Positions 29,933 to 40,692 of a stretch of 64,000 nt of DNA are shown here, piece by piece. The stretch spans positions 62,001-126,000 of the forward strand of contig NZ_JAUCYU010000013.1 of NCBI RefSeq assembly GCF_030373445.1, read 5' to 3'. The notes beneath the pieces are model-generated. The model saw nothing but the letters and a program-made list of their open reading frames with translations. It was not told the origin of the DNA and searched no databases. The position numbers and the translations under genes were made by a program. The stretch comes from Roseovarius sp. GTDB taxonomy: Bacteria; Pseudomonadota; Alphaproteobacteria; Rhodobacterales; Rhodobacteraceae. Each line of letters begins with the position of its first letter. Positions within the stretch are counted from its first letter, which is position 1.

Positions 29933-30823
29933 TTAATGCGCGCCTTCATAGGCTTCTTCGCCATCGCCAAGCGTATCCTTGTCGAGGTACTTGTTCTCGC
30001 TCTCCGGCCCTTCCTTCCACTCCAGGTACGACCGGTAGAAGAACGCGATCGCGTGGATGAAGATCATGCCGGCGAAGGCCACCATCAGGATCTTGAACAG
30101 GAAATACCCGTTGAACCCGTTCGGGCTGAAGCCGATCGTCTCGACGTTCCAGCGCACCGCGCGGGCCTTCATCAGCAGCCGCTCCAGCGTGTCCGAGGCC
30201 GAGGGCTTGGGCGTGATCAGGTGTCGCCACAGGAAGTACCAGCCATACATCCAGATCAGGATCGCCATCGGCAGCATGAACAGCAGGCTGCCGACCATGT
30301 CGATCACCCGCTTGGTGCGGTGGCTGACAGTGGCATAGATCAGGTCGACCCGCACGTGCCCGCCCTGTACGAAGGTGTATGTACAGCACAGCGCCACCAC
30401 CATCGCGTTATAGAGCTTCAGTTCCTCCGACCACCAGCTGATGTCCATCTCCAGCGGGATCCCGAACCCGATCGAGATGTCCGGCCGGGCAAAGATGCGC
30501 TGCACGAAGACGATGATCACCTGCTGCAGCACCATGATCAGCCCGGCCCAGGCAAAGAACCGGCCGACCGTGTTGGCAAACCCCTCCATCACCCGGACAC
30601 AGCCCCACATCACGCCGTTCTTCCACATGCCGACGGCGGTCAGGATCAGGATCGCGGTGAAGACGACAAAGAAGAACTCGATCGACCCGCCGTAATAGAC
30701 GAACCGCATGATCGCTTCCTTGTCCGACCAGTCAAGCCAGAGCCCCGGATGGCTGATCGCGTAGAAAAAGTTGTAAAAGGCCAGGCCGATATTCTGGAAG
30801 AACCAGGCGACTGCATCCAGCAT
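29933..30823 (-). CDS. TRAP transporter small permease subunit (DctQ family)
   Basis: GGHVRVDLIYATVSHRTKRVIDMVGSLLF; operon position between the DctP and DctM genes. Confidence 0.88.
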   Translation of the reverse strand: MLDAVAWFFQNIGLAFYNFFYAISHPGLWLDWSDKEAIMRFVYYGGSIEFFFVVFTAILILTAVGMWKNGVMWGCVRVMEGFANTVGRFFAWAGLIMVLQQVIIVFVQRIFARPDISIGFGIPLEMDISWWSEELKLYNAMVVALCCTYTFVQGGHVRVDLIYATVSHRTKRVIDMVGSLLFMLPMAILIWMYGWYFLWRHLITPKPSASDTLERLLMKARAVRWNVETIGFSPNGFNGYFLFKILMVAFAGMIFIHAIAFFYRSYLEWKEGPESENKYLDKDTLGDGEEAYEGAH

Positions 30824-30866
30824 CGCTCCCCCCGGGACTGTTGTACGGGCCGCTGGCCCAAATGGC

Positions 30867-30891
30867 GGCGGGCCCCGCCGGGGGACCCGCC
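30867..30891 (-). terminator. Intercistronic hairpin between dctP-like and dctQ-like genes (possible attenuator)
   Basis: GGCGGG/CCCGCC stem in a GC-rich spacer after the SBP gene. Confidence 0.35.
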
Positions 30892-30914
30892 CTTCTCGTC
30901 AGGCCATGGCCCGA

Positions 30915-32000
30915 TCAGATACCGACGACGCGGTTGCGCTGGCGCGTGAACTCGTCTTCCGAACGGCTGATCCATTCGGCCGAGCTGCGCAGCGACGCCA
31001 TGTAGCTCTCGTAGAAGCGGGCGTACATCTCGTCGCCCATCGGCTCCTGCGTGACTTCCTCGGCGGCGGTGCCGAACGCATCCCAGACCGAGTCCGGGAA
31101 CTCGCGGATCTGAACGCCGCCCGACTGCAGGCGCTGCAGCGCGGCCGAGTTGTTGGCCATGAACAGCGACATCGTCCAGATGTTCGACGCCCGCGCGGCC
31201 TGGCTCACGATCTCTTTCTGCGCGGCGGTCAGGTCCTCGTAGATGTCGAGGTTCATGTTCAGGTTCAGGTTCGGGCCCGGCTCGTGGAAACCGGCGGTAT
31301 AGTACATCTTGGTGATTTCCTGGAAACCGGCCTTCTCGTCGGCCCACGGCCCGATCCACTCGGTCCCGTCGATCGCGCCCGAGGCCAGCGCCTGATACAC
31401 TTCCGCGCCCGGCAGGTTCTGCACGCTCGCGCCCAGCTTGCCCAGAACCTGGCCGCCCTGGCCCGGCATCCGGAACCGCAGGCCCTGGAAGTCCTCGGGG
31501 CTGTTGATTTCCTTGCTGAACCAGCCACCCGACTGCGGGCCGGTGTTGCCGGCGGGGAAGGATTTCATGCCGAAGATGCCGTACAGCTCGTCGGCCATCT
31601 CGGCGCCGCCGTCATGGTAGTACCAGTTGTTGAATTCCATGAAGTTCATGCCGAACGGCACCTGGCTGAAGAACGACAGCGCCGGGTGCTGGCCCATGAA
31701 GTAGTAGTCGACACCGTGATACAGGTCGGCCTGGCCCGACGACACCGCGTCGAACACCTCGAACGCGCCGACAAGCTCGCCGGCGGCCTTGAGATCGATG
31801 GTCAGCTGGCCGTCGCTCATCGCGGTGATGGCGTCTGCGCAGTATTGCGCGCTGTCATGCACCCCGGCCAGGCCCCGGCCCCAGGTGGTGACCATGGTCA
31901 GCGTGCGGTTGCCCTGGGCGTAGGCCGGTGCGGCCAGCGCCGACGCGGCGGCCGCACCGCCGCCGAGTGCGGAATTTCTCAGAAATGAACGACGATCCAT
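30915..32000 (-). CDS. TRAP transporter substrate-binding protein (DctP/TakP family), Tat signal
   Basis: MDRRSFLRNSALGGGAAAASALAAPAYAQ; DLYHGVDYYFMGQHPALSFFSQVPFGM; YQALASGAIDGTEWIGPWAD. Confidence 0.93.
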   Translation of the reverse strand: MDRRSFLRNSALGGGAAAASALAAPAYAQGNRTLTMVTTWGRGLAGVHDSAQYCADAITAMSDGQLTIDLKAAGELVGAFEVFDAVSSGQADLYHGVDYYFMGQHPALSFFSQVPFGMNFMEFNNWYYHDGGAEMADELYGIFGMKSFPAGNTGPQSGGWFSKEINSPEDFQGLRFRMPGQGGQVLGKLGASVQNLPGAEVYQALASGAIDGTEWIGPWADEKAGFQEITKMYYTAGFHEPGPNLNLNMNLDIYEDLTAAQKEIVSQAARASNIWTMSLFMANNSAALQRLQSGGVQIREFPDSVWDAFGTAAEEVTQEPMGDEMYARFYESYMASLRSSAEWISRSEDEFTRQRNRVVGI

Positions 32001-32224
32001 GTGGTGTTTCCTCCCGATACAATTTGAGCGCCGCAGGCTCTTGGTGTCCCGCGCGCGGATCGTTGCAAGTGCGACGACCCTAGCGTGCACACGGTAACAT
32101 GGGAATACCGACTTCTGCGTAGAAACCCGCCCCCGCCGCGAATTTAGCGCTTAATTATCAGGCTTTGAGCCACCGCGACGTTATGAGTCTGTGCAACCGC
32201 AACGATTCGCTATATCGATTCGTC

Positions 32225-33655
32225 ATGCAGGCTTTACACAGCAGACTCCGGCTCAATTACGGGCAGAAACTGTTCCTCGTCGCCACCCTGCCGCTCGTCT
32301 TCGCGGCGGTCCTGATCTCGGTCATCGTCACGCTCGAATCCCGGCAACTGGCCGAGCGCGAAATCCGCAACCTCGAGGACCAGCTGATCGCCGCCAAGCG
32401 CGACGAGCTCAAGAACTACATGTCCATCGCCCGCACCGCCTTCGTCAACATCTACGGCCGCGCGGCGCCCGATGACGAGGCGGCGAAACTGGCCGTCACC
32501 CAGATCCTCTCGGCCATGCTCTACGGGCAGGACGGCTACTTCTTCGTCTTCGATTACGACGGCACCAACCTCGTCAGCCCGCGCCGGACGGAACTGATCA
32601 CCCGCAACTGGTCCGGGCTCGAGGACGAGAACGGCACGCCCGTCACCGACAAGCTGATCCGCCTCGCCCGCACCGGCGGCGGCTACCACAGCTACGAATG
32701 GCCCAAGCCCTCCACCGGCGAGACGGCGACGATGATCACCTACGTGGTCGGCCTGCAGGACTGGCGCTGGGCCGTTGGCACCGGCGTCTTCGTCGATGAC
32801 GTGGTCGCCACCGTGAACGCCGCGCGCGCCGGGGTCGAAAACCGCGTCCAGCGCACCTTTCTCTGGATCGGCGGCATCACCCTCGCCGCCCTGCTGCTGG
32901 TCTTCGTCACCGGCCTCTTCATCAACATCCGCGAACGCCGCCTCGCCGACGCCAAGCTCAAGAAGCTCACCCAGCGGGTCTTCGACGCCCAGGAGGAAGA
33001 GCGCGGCCGCGTCGCCCGCGAGCTGCATGACGGCATCAGCCAGATCCTCGTCGGCGTCCGCTACGCGCTCGACACCACCCGCCGGCGGATGGCGGCGGGC
33101 GACACCCGCGCCGCCGACAATCTCGACAAGGGCATCGCCTATCTCTCCGGTGCGATCCAGGAAGTGCGCCGCATCAGCCGCGACCTGCGCCCCGGCGTGC
33201 TCGACGATCTCGGCCTCGGGCCGGCGCTGAAGGCGCTGATCGAGGATTTCGGCCAGCGCACCGGCGTCGAGATCGAGTTCGACACGGTCGTCTTCCGCAA
33301 CCGGCTCGACGGCGATTCCAAGATCGCCCTCTACCGCGTCGCCCAGGAGGCGCTGACCAATGTCGAGCGCCATTCCGGCGCCACCCGCGTCTCGATCGAC
33401 CTGCGCGGCCACGCCCGCGGCGCCACCCTGCGGATCACCGACAACGGCCGCGGGCTCGACCAGTCGGGCCGCCGCGACAGCACCGGCAATGGCGGGCTAG
33501 GCCTGCGCAACATGCAGGAACGCATCGAACAGCTTGACGGCACGCTCAGAATATTGTCCAGCAAGTCCGGCACCGTGATCGAGGCCTCCGTGCCCCTCAC
33601 CCACCTCCTGCCGCCGCAGGAACGCACCGACACCAACACCAAGGCCAGTGCATGA
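32225..33655 (+). CDS. Sensor histidine kinase with Cache domain, NarX/DegS-like (HisKA_3) transmitter
   Basis: YGQDGYFFVFDYDGTNLVSP..., GLQDWRWAVGTGVFVDD (single Cache); EEERGRVARELHDGISQILVGVRYAL; HATPase motifs. Confidence 0.93.
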   Translation: MQALHSRLRLNYGQKLFLVATLPLVFAAVLISVIVTLESRQLAEREIRNLEDQLIAAKRDELKNYMSIARTAFVNIYGRAAPDDEAAKLAVTQILSAMLYGQDGYFFVFDYDGTNLVSPRRTELITRNWSGLEDENGTPVTDKLIRLARTGGGYHSYEWPKPSTGETATMITYVVGLQDWRWAVGTGVFVDDVVATVNAARAGVENRVQRTFLWIGGITLAALLLVFVTGLFINIRERRLADAKLKKLTQRVFDAQEEERGRVARELHDGISQILVGVRYALDTTRRRMAAGDTRAADNLDKGIAYLSGAIQEVRRISRDLRPGVLDDLGLGPALKALIEDFGQRTGVEIEFDTVVFRNRLDGDSKIALYRVAQEALTNVERHSGATRVSIDLRGHARGATLRITDNGRGLDQSGRRDSTGNGGLGLRNMQERIEQLDGTLRILSSKSGTVIEASVPLTHLLPPQERTDTNTKASA

Positions 33656-34299
33656 CCGACACGCCCACCCGCATCGTCATCGTCGACGATCACCCGATGG
33701 TCGCCGAAGGCATCCAGTCGATCCTCGAAAGCTACGACGATGTCCAGGTGATCGCCACGCTCTCGACCGGCCAGCAGATCATCGACAACGTCGAAACCCT
33801 CCGGCCCGACGTGATCCTGCTCGACCTCAACATGCCCGGCATCGGCGGGCTCTCGACCACCGAGATCATCCTCGAACGCCGCCCCGAGACGCGCATCCTG
33901 ATCCTGTCGATGCATGACAGCCCCGAATACATCTCCTCCGCCCTCAGCCACGGCGCCGTGGGCTACGTGCTGAAGGACGTCCCCACCGAGGAGATCAAGC
34001 GCGCCATCGACGCGGTCATGGCGGGGCGCCGCTACCTCTGCACCGGCGCGCAAGGCTCCCTCGCCCCGCGCGAGGGCGGCCTGCGCGAACAGCTCACCAA
34101 CCGCGAACAGACCATCCTGCTTCAGGTGGCCCAGGGCCGGTCGAACCGAGAGGTGGCGCTCGACCTCGACATCTCGATCCGCACCGTCGAAACCCACCGC
34201 AAGAACATCAAGAGCAAGCTCGGCATCAGCTCGACCGCCGGCCTGACCCGCTACGCCATGGAACACGGCATGCTGCAGGGCACCAGCGTCTCGCTTTAG
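33652..34299 (+). CDS. LuxR/NarL-family response regulator
   Basis: TRIVIVDDHPMVAEGIQSIL..DVILLDLNMPGIGG..LTNREQTILLQVAQGRSNREVALDLDISIRTVETHRKNIKSKL; ATGA overlap with the kinase. Confidence 0.95.
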   Translation: MTDTPTRIVIVDDHPMVAEGIQSILESYDDVQVIATLSTGQQIIDNVETLRPDVILLDLNMPGIGGLSTTEIILERRPETRILILSMHDSPEYISSALSHGAVGYVLKDVPTEEIKRAIDAVMAGRRYLCTGAQGSLAPREGGLREQLTNREQTILLQVAQGRSNREVALDLDISIRTVETHRKNIKSKLGISSTAGLTRYAMEHGMLQGTSVSL

Positions 34300-34310
34300 G
34301 GGGCGTTGCG

Positions 34311-34385
34311 GGGGGCCAGCCCCCAACGTCGAAATTCCCTTGGAATTTCAACGTCTCCCCCGGGATATTTCCGGCCAGAAGAAGC
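34311..34385 (-). repeat. Intergenic REP-like repeat family 1, copy D (full length)
   Basis: Minus strand: GCTTCTTCTGGCCGGAAATATCCCGGGGGAGACGTTGAAATTCCAAGGGAATTTCGACGTTGGGGGCTGGCCCCC. Confidence 0.8.
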
Positions 34386-34423
34386 CCCGGTGCCGCGAAA
34401 CACCGGGGCCGTCTTTCCCAGGC

Positions 34424-36319
34424 TCAGCCGACCAGCCCGCCATCCTCGCGCCAGACCACCACCACCGACGAGCGCGGCAGCTTGCCCTCGCCGTCGGGGA
34501 AGGGCGCGTCGGGGTGCTGGATGCCCACGAACATCGCCGTCCGGTCCGCCGACCACGTGAGCCCGGTCACTTCCGAGCCCTTGGGCCCGGTCAGGAAGCG
34601 CGCGATCTCGCCCGTCACCGGGTCGCCCGCCAGCATCTGGTTGTTGCCCATGCCCGCGAACTCGCCCTCGTTGCTGTCATCGCCATCGGTCTGGATCCAG
34701 ACCAGCCCGGCGCTGTCGAAGGCCATCCCGTCGGGCGAGTTGAACATGTTGCCGTTCGTCACGTTCTCCGAGCCGCCATAGACGTTCTTGTACACGTCCG
34801 GGTTGCCCGCCATCACGTAGAGATCCCAGTCGAACGTATCGGCGGCATGATCGTCCTCATGCGGCCGCCAGCGCACGATCTGGCCGTAATTGTTGGTCTC
34901 GCGCGGGTTGGGCCCGTTCACCGGCGTCTCGTCACCGCCCGCATTGGGCTTCACGCCGCGGTTCTTGTTGTTGGTCAGGCAGCAATAGGCCTCGACGGCA
35001 TGCGGGTTGGCGGCGATCCACTCCGGCCGGTCCATCGTCGTGGCGCCCACCTTCGAGGCCGCCATCCGGGCGAAGACCAGCACCTCGGCAAGGCTTTCCA
35101 TGCCGGTGCTCTCCGGCGTCAGCGCCAGCCACTGGCCAGTGCCGTCATCGTTGAACTTCGCGGCATAGAGCGTGCCCTCGTCCAGCAGCCCCCCGGTCGA
35201 CCCGCCCGGCGCATAAGCCGCGTTTGAGACGAAGCGATACATGAACTCGCCCCGCTCGTCGTCGCCCATGTAGACCACCACGCGCCCGTCGGGCGCCAGC
35301 ACCACCTCGGCATTCTCGTGCTTGAAACGGCCCAGCCCGGTATGCTTGACCGGCGTGCTCTCCGGGTCCGCCGGGTCGATCTCGACCACCCAGCCCGCGC
35401 GATGCGGCTCGTTGGGGTTTTTCGCCGTATCGAACCGGTCATCCCACTTGTGGTAATCGTAGCCCCAGCCATCGGCCCCGATCCCGTAGCGCTCGTACCC
35501 GGCCTGCACCGCCTCCGGCACGTCACCCTCGGACGTGGCACCGAAATACCCGTTGAAGTTCTCCTCGCAGGTCAGGTAGGTGCCCCACGGCGTCTTGCCC
35601 GAGCCGCAATTGTTGTACGTGCCAAGGCTCTCGGTCCCGCTCGGGTCGGCCTCGGTCTTGAGCAAGTCATGCCCGGCAGCAGGCCCCGCAAGGGTCATCG
35701 GCGTCAGATGCGTGATCCGCCGGTTATACGGGCTGTCGACCACGACGCCCCAGCCACCCTCGCCCTTCTCGATCTCCATCACCGTCACGCCCTGCAGCTT
35801 CTGCAGCTTGCGCACGTCGTCGAGGCTGGCGGGCACGCCTTCCCCGGTCTGCGGCAGGTTGATCTCCTGGTTGGTGTATTCGAGGTTCACCGCGATCAGC
35901 TCGTGCCCGTCATGCACGAAGCTTTCCATCCCGTCGGTGTTCTCTCCGAACACCCGGTCGGCGCTCTCGGCATCGCCGCCGGTCTCGTGGTCGAACGCCG
36001 GCGCGTCGGAAAACAGCGGATCGCCCCAGCGCACCAGAACGTCCCAGCTGTAGCCCTCGGGCACATGCACCGTGGCATCGGTCTGCGCCCCGATCGGCGT
36101 GAAGGCAAAGCGCGAGACTTCCATCGCCTCGGCGGCCGAGCCCAGCAGCTGCGCCGTACCCATCGCCGCGGCGCCCGAGCCGAAGGCCATCACCCCGCCA
36201 AGGAAGCCCCGCCGCGAAAGCGCACGCTCGACCACCTCGTCGAAATCGCACCCCTCGGGGCGCGGGTCGTTCAGCTCGTCCCACTCGTCGGCGGATATCC
36301 GGTTTCCCTGCGCGTCTTT
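34424..36319 (-). CDS. PhoX family phosphatase (DUF839), Tat-exported
   Basis: SRRGFLGGVMAFGSGAAAMG Tat motif; TYNNCGSGKTPWGTYLTCEENFNGYF, NPHAVEAYCCLTNN, NSPDGMAFDSAGLVWIQTDGDDS; ORF can extend to 36367. Confidence 0.93.
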   Translation of the reverse strand, partial: KDAQGNRISADEWDELNDPRPEGCDFDEVVERALSRRGFLGGVMAFGSGAAAMGTAQLLGSAAEAMEVSRFAFTPIGAQTDATVHVPEGYSWDVLVRWGDPLFSDAPAFDHETGGDAESADRVFGENTDGMESFVHDGHELIAVNLEYTNQEINLPQTGEGVPASLDDVRKLQKLQGVTVMEIEKGEGGWGVVVDSPYNRRITHLTPMTLAGPAAGHDLLKTEADPSGTESLGTYNNCGSGKTPWGTYLTCEENFNGYFGATSEGDVPEAVQAGYERYGIGADGWGYDYHKWDDRFDTAKNPNEPHRAGWVVEIDPADPESTPVKHTGLGRFKHENAEVVLAPDGRVVVYMGDDERGEFMYRFVSNAAYAPGGSTGGLLDEGTLYAAKFNDDGTGQWLALTPESTGMESLAEVLVFARMAASKVGATTMDRPEWIAANPHAVEAYCCLTNNKNRGVKPNAGGDETPVNGPNPRETNNYGQIVRWRPHEDDHAADTFDWDLYVMAGNPDVYKNVYGGSENVTNGNMFNSPDGMAFDSAGLVWIQTDGDDSNEGEFAGMGNNQMLAGDPVTGEIARFLTGPKGSEVTGLTWSADRTAMFVGIQHPDAPFPDGEGKLPRSSVVVVWREDGGLVG

Positions 36320-36456
36320 CATGGCTGGCATCTCCCTTGCTTCAAAGACTGTCTGTCCCTCCTGCATTGGGTGATTCCTGTAAAATCCATGTGTCCCTTT
36401 TCATCAAACCCGCCCCGGAGCCGAAAAATCCCCGCCTTGCGCGGAATGACGCCGCC

Positions 36457-36639
36457 TCAGGTACAGCGCACCCCCGCCTCCACCAGCTCGAACGCCACGA
36501 TCTCGAACTCGTAGAGCGCGCTGTTATCCGCCCGCATCGCCCGCGCGATCAGCCGGCCCTCGGCGTCGTGATAGACCGCGTGCGCCGTGTGCAGCGCCCG
36601 GTAGCAATGGTCGCCGTTGGGATAATAATACTTGATCAT
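36457..36639 (-). CDS. Small protein of unknown function (60 aa)
   Basis: MIKYYYPNGDHCYRALHTAHAVYHDAEGRLIARAMRADNSALYEFEIVAFELVEAGVRCT; compact, codon-typical ORF. Confidence 0.55.
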   Translation of the reverse strand: MIKYYYPNGDHCYRALHTAHAVYHDAEGRLIARAMRADNSALYEFEIVAFELVEAGVRCT

Positions 36640-36844
36640 GCCGCTCTCCTTCGCTTCGGGCCATCTCTCCCCCTTTCCTACCCCCGCCCCCTGACAACCA
36701 TTGTCGGCATACCCCGCTCCCGCGCAACATCCGGAAAGAAAACCCGCCGCCCTGCGACATTTTTTTCACCAACACCCCCATGACAGCGGTTGACGGGTCC
36801 CGTCCCCCGCCATAATGTCCCGCGCACGCAGACAGGAGCTTCCG

Positions 36845-36895
36845 ATGATCGGTTCGATCGTAATTCTGGTAGGTAAATGGCGCATGGGCCGGTAA
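36845..36895 (+). CDS. Branched-chain amino acid attenuator leader peptide MIGSIVILVGKWRMGR
   Basis: AGGAG SD at 36834-36838; I-V-I-L-V run; followed by mutually exclusive hairpins and terminator before ilvI. Confidence 0.85.
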   Translation: MIGSIVILVGKWRMGR

Positions 36896-36920
36896 CGGAC
36901 ACCATAACGGTACCCCATGC

Positions 36921-36945
36921 GCCCCCGAAACTCGGGGGCTTTTTT
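36921..36945 (+). terminator. Attenuator terminator (GCCCCCGA-AAC-TCGGGGGC-TTTTTT)
   Basis: 8-bp perfect stem plus T-run, overlapped by alternative stem 36879-36888/36914-36923. Confidence 0.88.
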
Positions 36946-36985
36946 ATGCGCAGCGACAGACACGTCATAAACGGAGCAAATCAAG

Positions 36986-38743
<1,758 letters not shown>

Positions 38744-38768
38744 TGACCCACTCTCACCCACCCTCCCC

Positions 38769-38790
38769 CGTAGGGTGGGTGAAACCCACC
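38769..38790. repeat. Intergenic hairpin repeat family 2, copy 2 (CGTAGGGTGGGTGAAACCCACC)
   Basis: Shares core and palindrome with 1765-1791. Confidence 0.75.
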
Positions 38791-38816
38791 ACCTTGCCCC
38801 CGCCCGACTGGTCCCC

Positions 38817-38838
38817 CGCAGGGTGGGTGAAACCCGCC
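38817..38838. repeat. Intergenic hairpin repeat family 2, copy 3 (CGCAGGGTGGGTGAAACCCGCC)
   Basis: 48 bp downstream of copy 2. Confidence 0.7.
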
Positions 38839-38876
38839 AACCCTTCTCGCCTTAGCGCCGCCCAAGGACCCGCCGC

Positions 38877-40118
38877 ATGACGCCCCACGCCGCCGCAGAC
38901 GCCCGTCTCGCGATCTTCGACAGCCGCCGCGGCTGGCAGCTCGGCCTGCTGGGCGCGGTGGTGACGGTGATGCTGGGGGCGATCTTCATCATCGGCGGCA
39001 TCGTCGAGGTCAACAACACCGATCTGATCTCGGTTTCGGTCGATTTCTACGTCTTCTGGGCCGCCGCCAAGCTGGCGCTCCAGGGCCTGCCCCTCGACGC
39101 GTTCGACGTCACCCGCATCGCCGAGATGGCCGCCGTCACCCATGACGACTGGATGCCCTGGGCCTATCCTCCGGGCTTCCTTCTGCTGGTGATGCCGCTG
39201 GGCCTCCTGCCCTTCGCCCCCGCCTGGGCAGTGTTCATGGCCGTCTCCTGCGCCGCCCTGCTGCTGGCCACCCGCCCCTTCGCCGCCGGTCGCACGCAGG
39301 TGCTGCTCGGCGCGGCGCTGGCCCCCGCGATCCTGCCCTGCCTGCTGGTCGGCCAGACCACCATCCTCTGGCTCGCCGGGCTGATGGCCGCGCTGGCCGC
39401 GCTCCGCGCCGAAAGACCGATCCTCGCCGGCGCCTTCATCGGCCTGCTGACGCTGAAACCCCAGCTCGGCCTGCTCATCCCCTTCGCCCTCATCGCCGCC
39501 GGCCAGTGGCGCGCGATCGCCTCGGCCGCCGTGACCACCCTCCTCCTCGCGGCCATTCCCACCGCGCTCTTCGGCACCGCCTACTGGCCCGAGATGCTCG
39601 CCATGATGCGCGAGCATGGCGACACCGTCCGCAACGCAATCGCCGATCTCAACCTGATGATCAGCGCCTACGCCACCCTCACCTTCATGGGCCTCGCCGA
39701 AACCACCGCGCTGGCCGCCCAATGGGCCCTCACCGCCCTCTGCGCCGCCGCCGTCTTCCTGACCTGGCGCCGCCCCTCCATCTCCTTCGACCTGCGCGCC
39801 GCCACGCTGCTCTGCGCCATCCCGCTCGCCTCGCCCTACCTGTGGCACTACGAATCCGCCCTGCTCGCCCCCGCCGCCCTCTTTCTCACCCGCGCCGGCG
39901 TGGTCACGCCGGGGCGCCCCCTCACCGTGCTCCTCGGCCTCGCCATGTGGCTCAGCCTCGGCCCCTCGGCCCTCGTCCTGCTCAAGTCCGGCGCGGCCGA
40001 TGTCTTCCGCCCGGTCTTCCTGCCCCTCGCGTCGATCGCGCTTCTCACCTGCCTGTGGCACGCCCTGCTCAGGCCCCGCCCTGCGGCCACGCCGGCCACC
40101 CCCGAAGAAACCCACTGA
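38877..40118 (+). CDS. Glycosyltransferase family 87 (DUF2029) membrane protein
   Basis: Multi-TM, SVDFYVFWAAAKLALQGLPLDAFDV...MPWAYPPGFLLLVMPLGLLP. Confidence 0.82.
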   Translation: MTPHAAADARLAIFDSRRGWQLGLLGAVVTVMLGAIFIIGGIVEVNNTDLISVSVDFYVFWAAAKLALQGLPLDAFDVTRIAEMAAVTHDDWMPWAYPPGFLLLVMPLGLLPFAPAWAVFMAVSCAALLLATRPFAAGRTQVLLGAALAPAILPCLLVGQTTILWLAGLMAALAALRAERPILAGAFIGLLTLKPQLGLLIPFALIAAGQWRAIASAAVTTLLLAAIPTALFGTAYWPEMLAMMREHGDTVRNAIADLNLMISAYATLTFMGLAETTALAAQWALTALCAAAVFLTWRRPSISFDLRAATLLCAIPLASPYLWHYESALLAPAALFLTRAGVVTPGRPLTVLLGLAMWLSLGPSALVLLKSGAADVFRPVFLPLASIALLTCLWHALLRPRPAATPATPEETH

Positions 40119-40131
40119 AGGACCAGACCCA

Positions 40132-40692
40132 ATGTCAGCGCTCAAGATCAAGAAAGGCTCGACCAAGCATTCCGCCTACAACCTGCGCCCGACCTTCTCC
40201 GACAAGGCCGAGACGCATACGCTGGCGGTGATCGTCGACAACGAACCGGGCGTTCTGGCCCGCGTCATCGGCCTCTTCTCCGGCCGCGGCTACAACATCG
40301 ACAGCCTCACCGTGGCCGAGGTCGACCATACCGGCCACATGTCGCGCATCACCATCGTCACCACCGGCACGCCACAGGTGATCGAACAGATCAAGGCACA
40401 GTTGGGCCGCATCGTCGTCGTCCACGATGTCCACGACCTCACGGTCGAGGGGCATTCCGTCGAACGCGAGCTGGCGCTCCTGAAAGTGGCGGGTGAAGGG
40501 GAAAAACGGGTCGAGGCCCTGCGCCTTGCCGACATCTTCCGCGCCAACGCGGTCGACAGCACGCTCAACAGCTTCGTGTTCGAGATCACCGGAACGCCGC
40601 AGAAGATCGACGCCTTCGCCGATCTCATGCGGCCCCTCGGCCTGACCGAGATCGCCCGGACAGGCATCGCCGCGCTCTCGCGCGGCGCCTGA
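40132..40692 (+). CDS. ilvH: Acetolactate synthase small (regulatory) subunit
   Basis: HTLAVIVDNEPGVLARVIGLFSGRGYNIDSLTVAEVDHTGHMSRITIV ACT domain; symbol ilvH or ilvN. Confidence 0.95.
   Translation: MSALKIKKGSTKHSAYNLRPTFSDKAETHTLAVIVDNEPGVLARVIGLFSGRGYNIDSLTVAEVDHTGHMSRITIVTTGTPQVIEQIKAQLGRIVVVHDVHDLTVEGHSVERELALLKVAGEGEKRVEALRLADIFRANAVDSTLNSFVFEITGTPQKIDAFADLMRPLGLTEIARTGIAALSRGA

Noticed and set aside
32143-32154. TTTAGCGCTTAA near the TRAP/kinase promoter as a second LacI-type site
   Set aside because: Only partial match to GTTAGCGCTAAC; too degenerate to claim.
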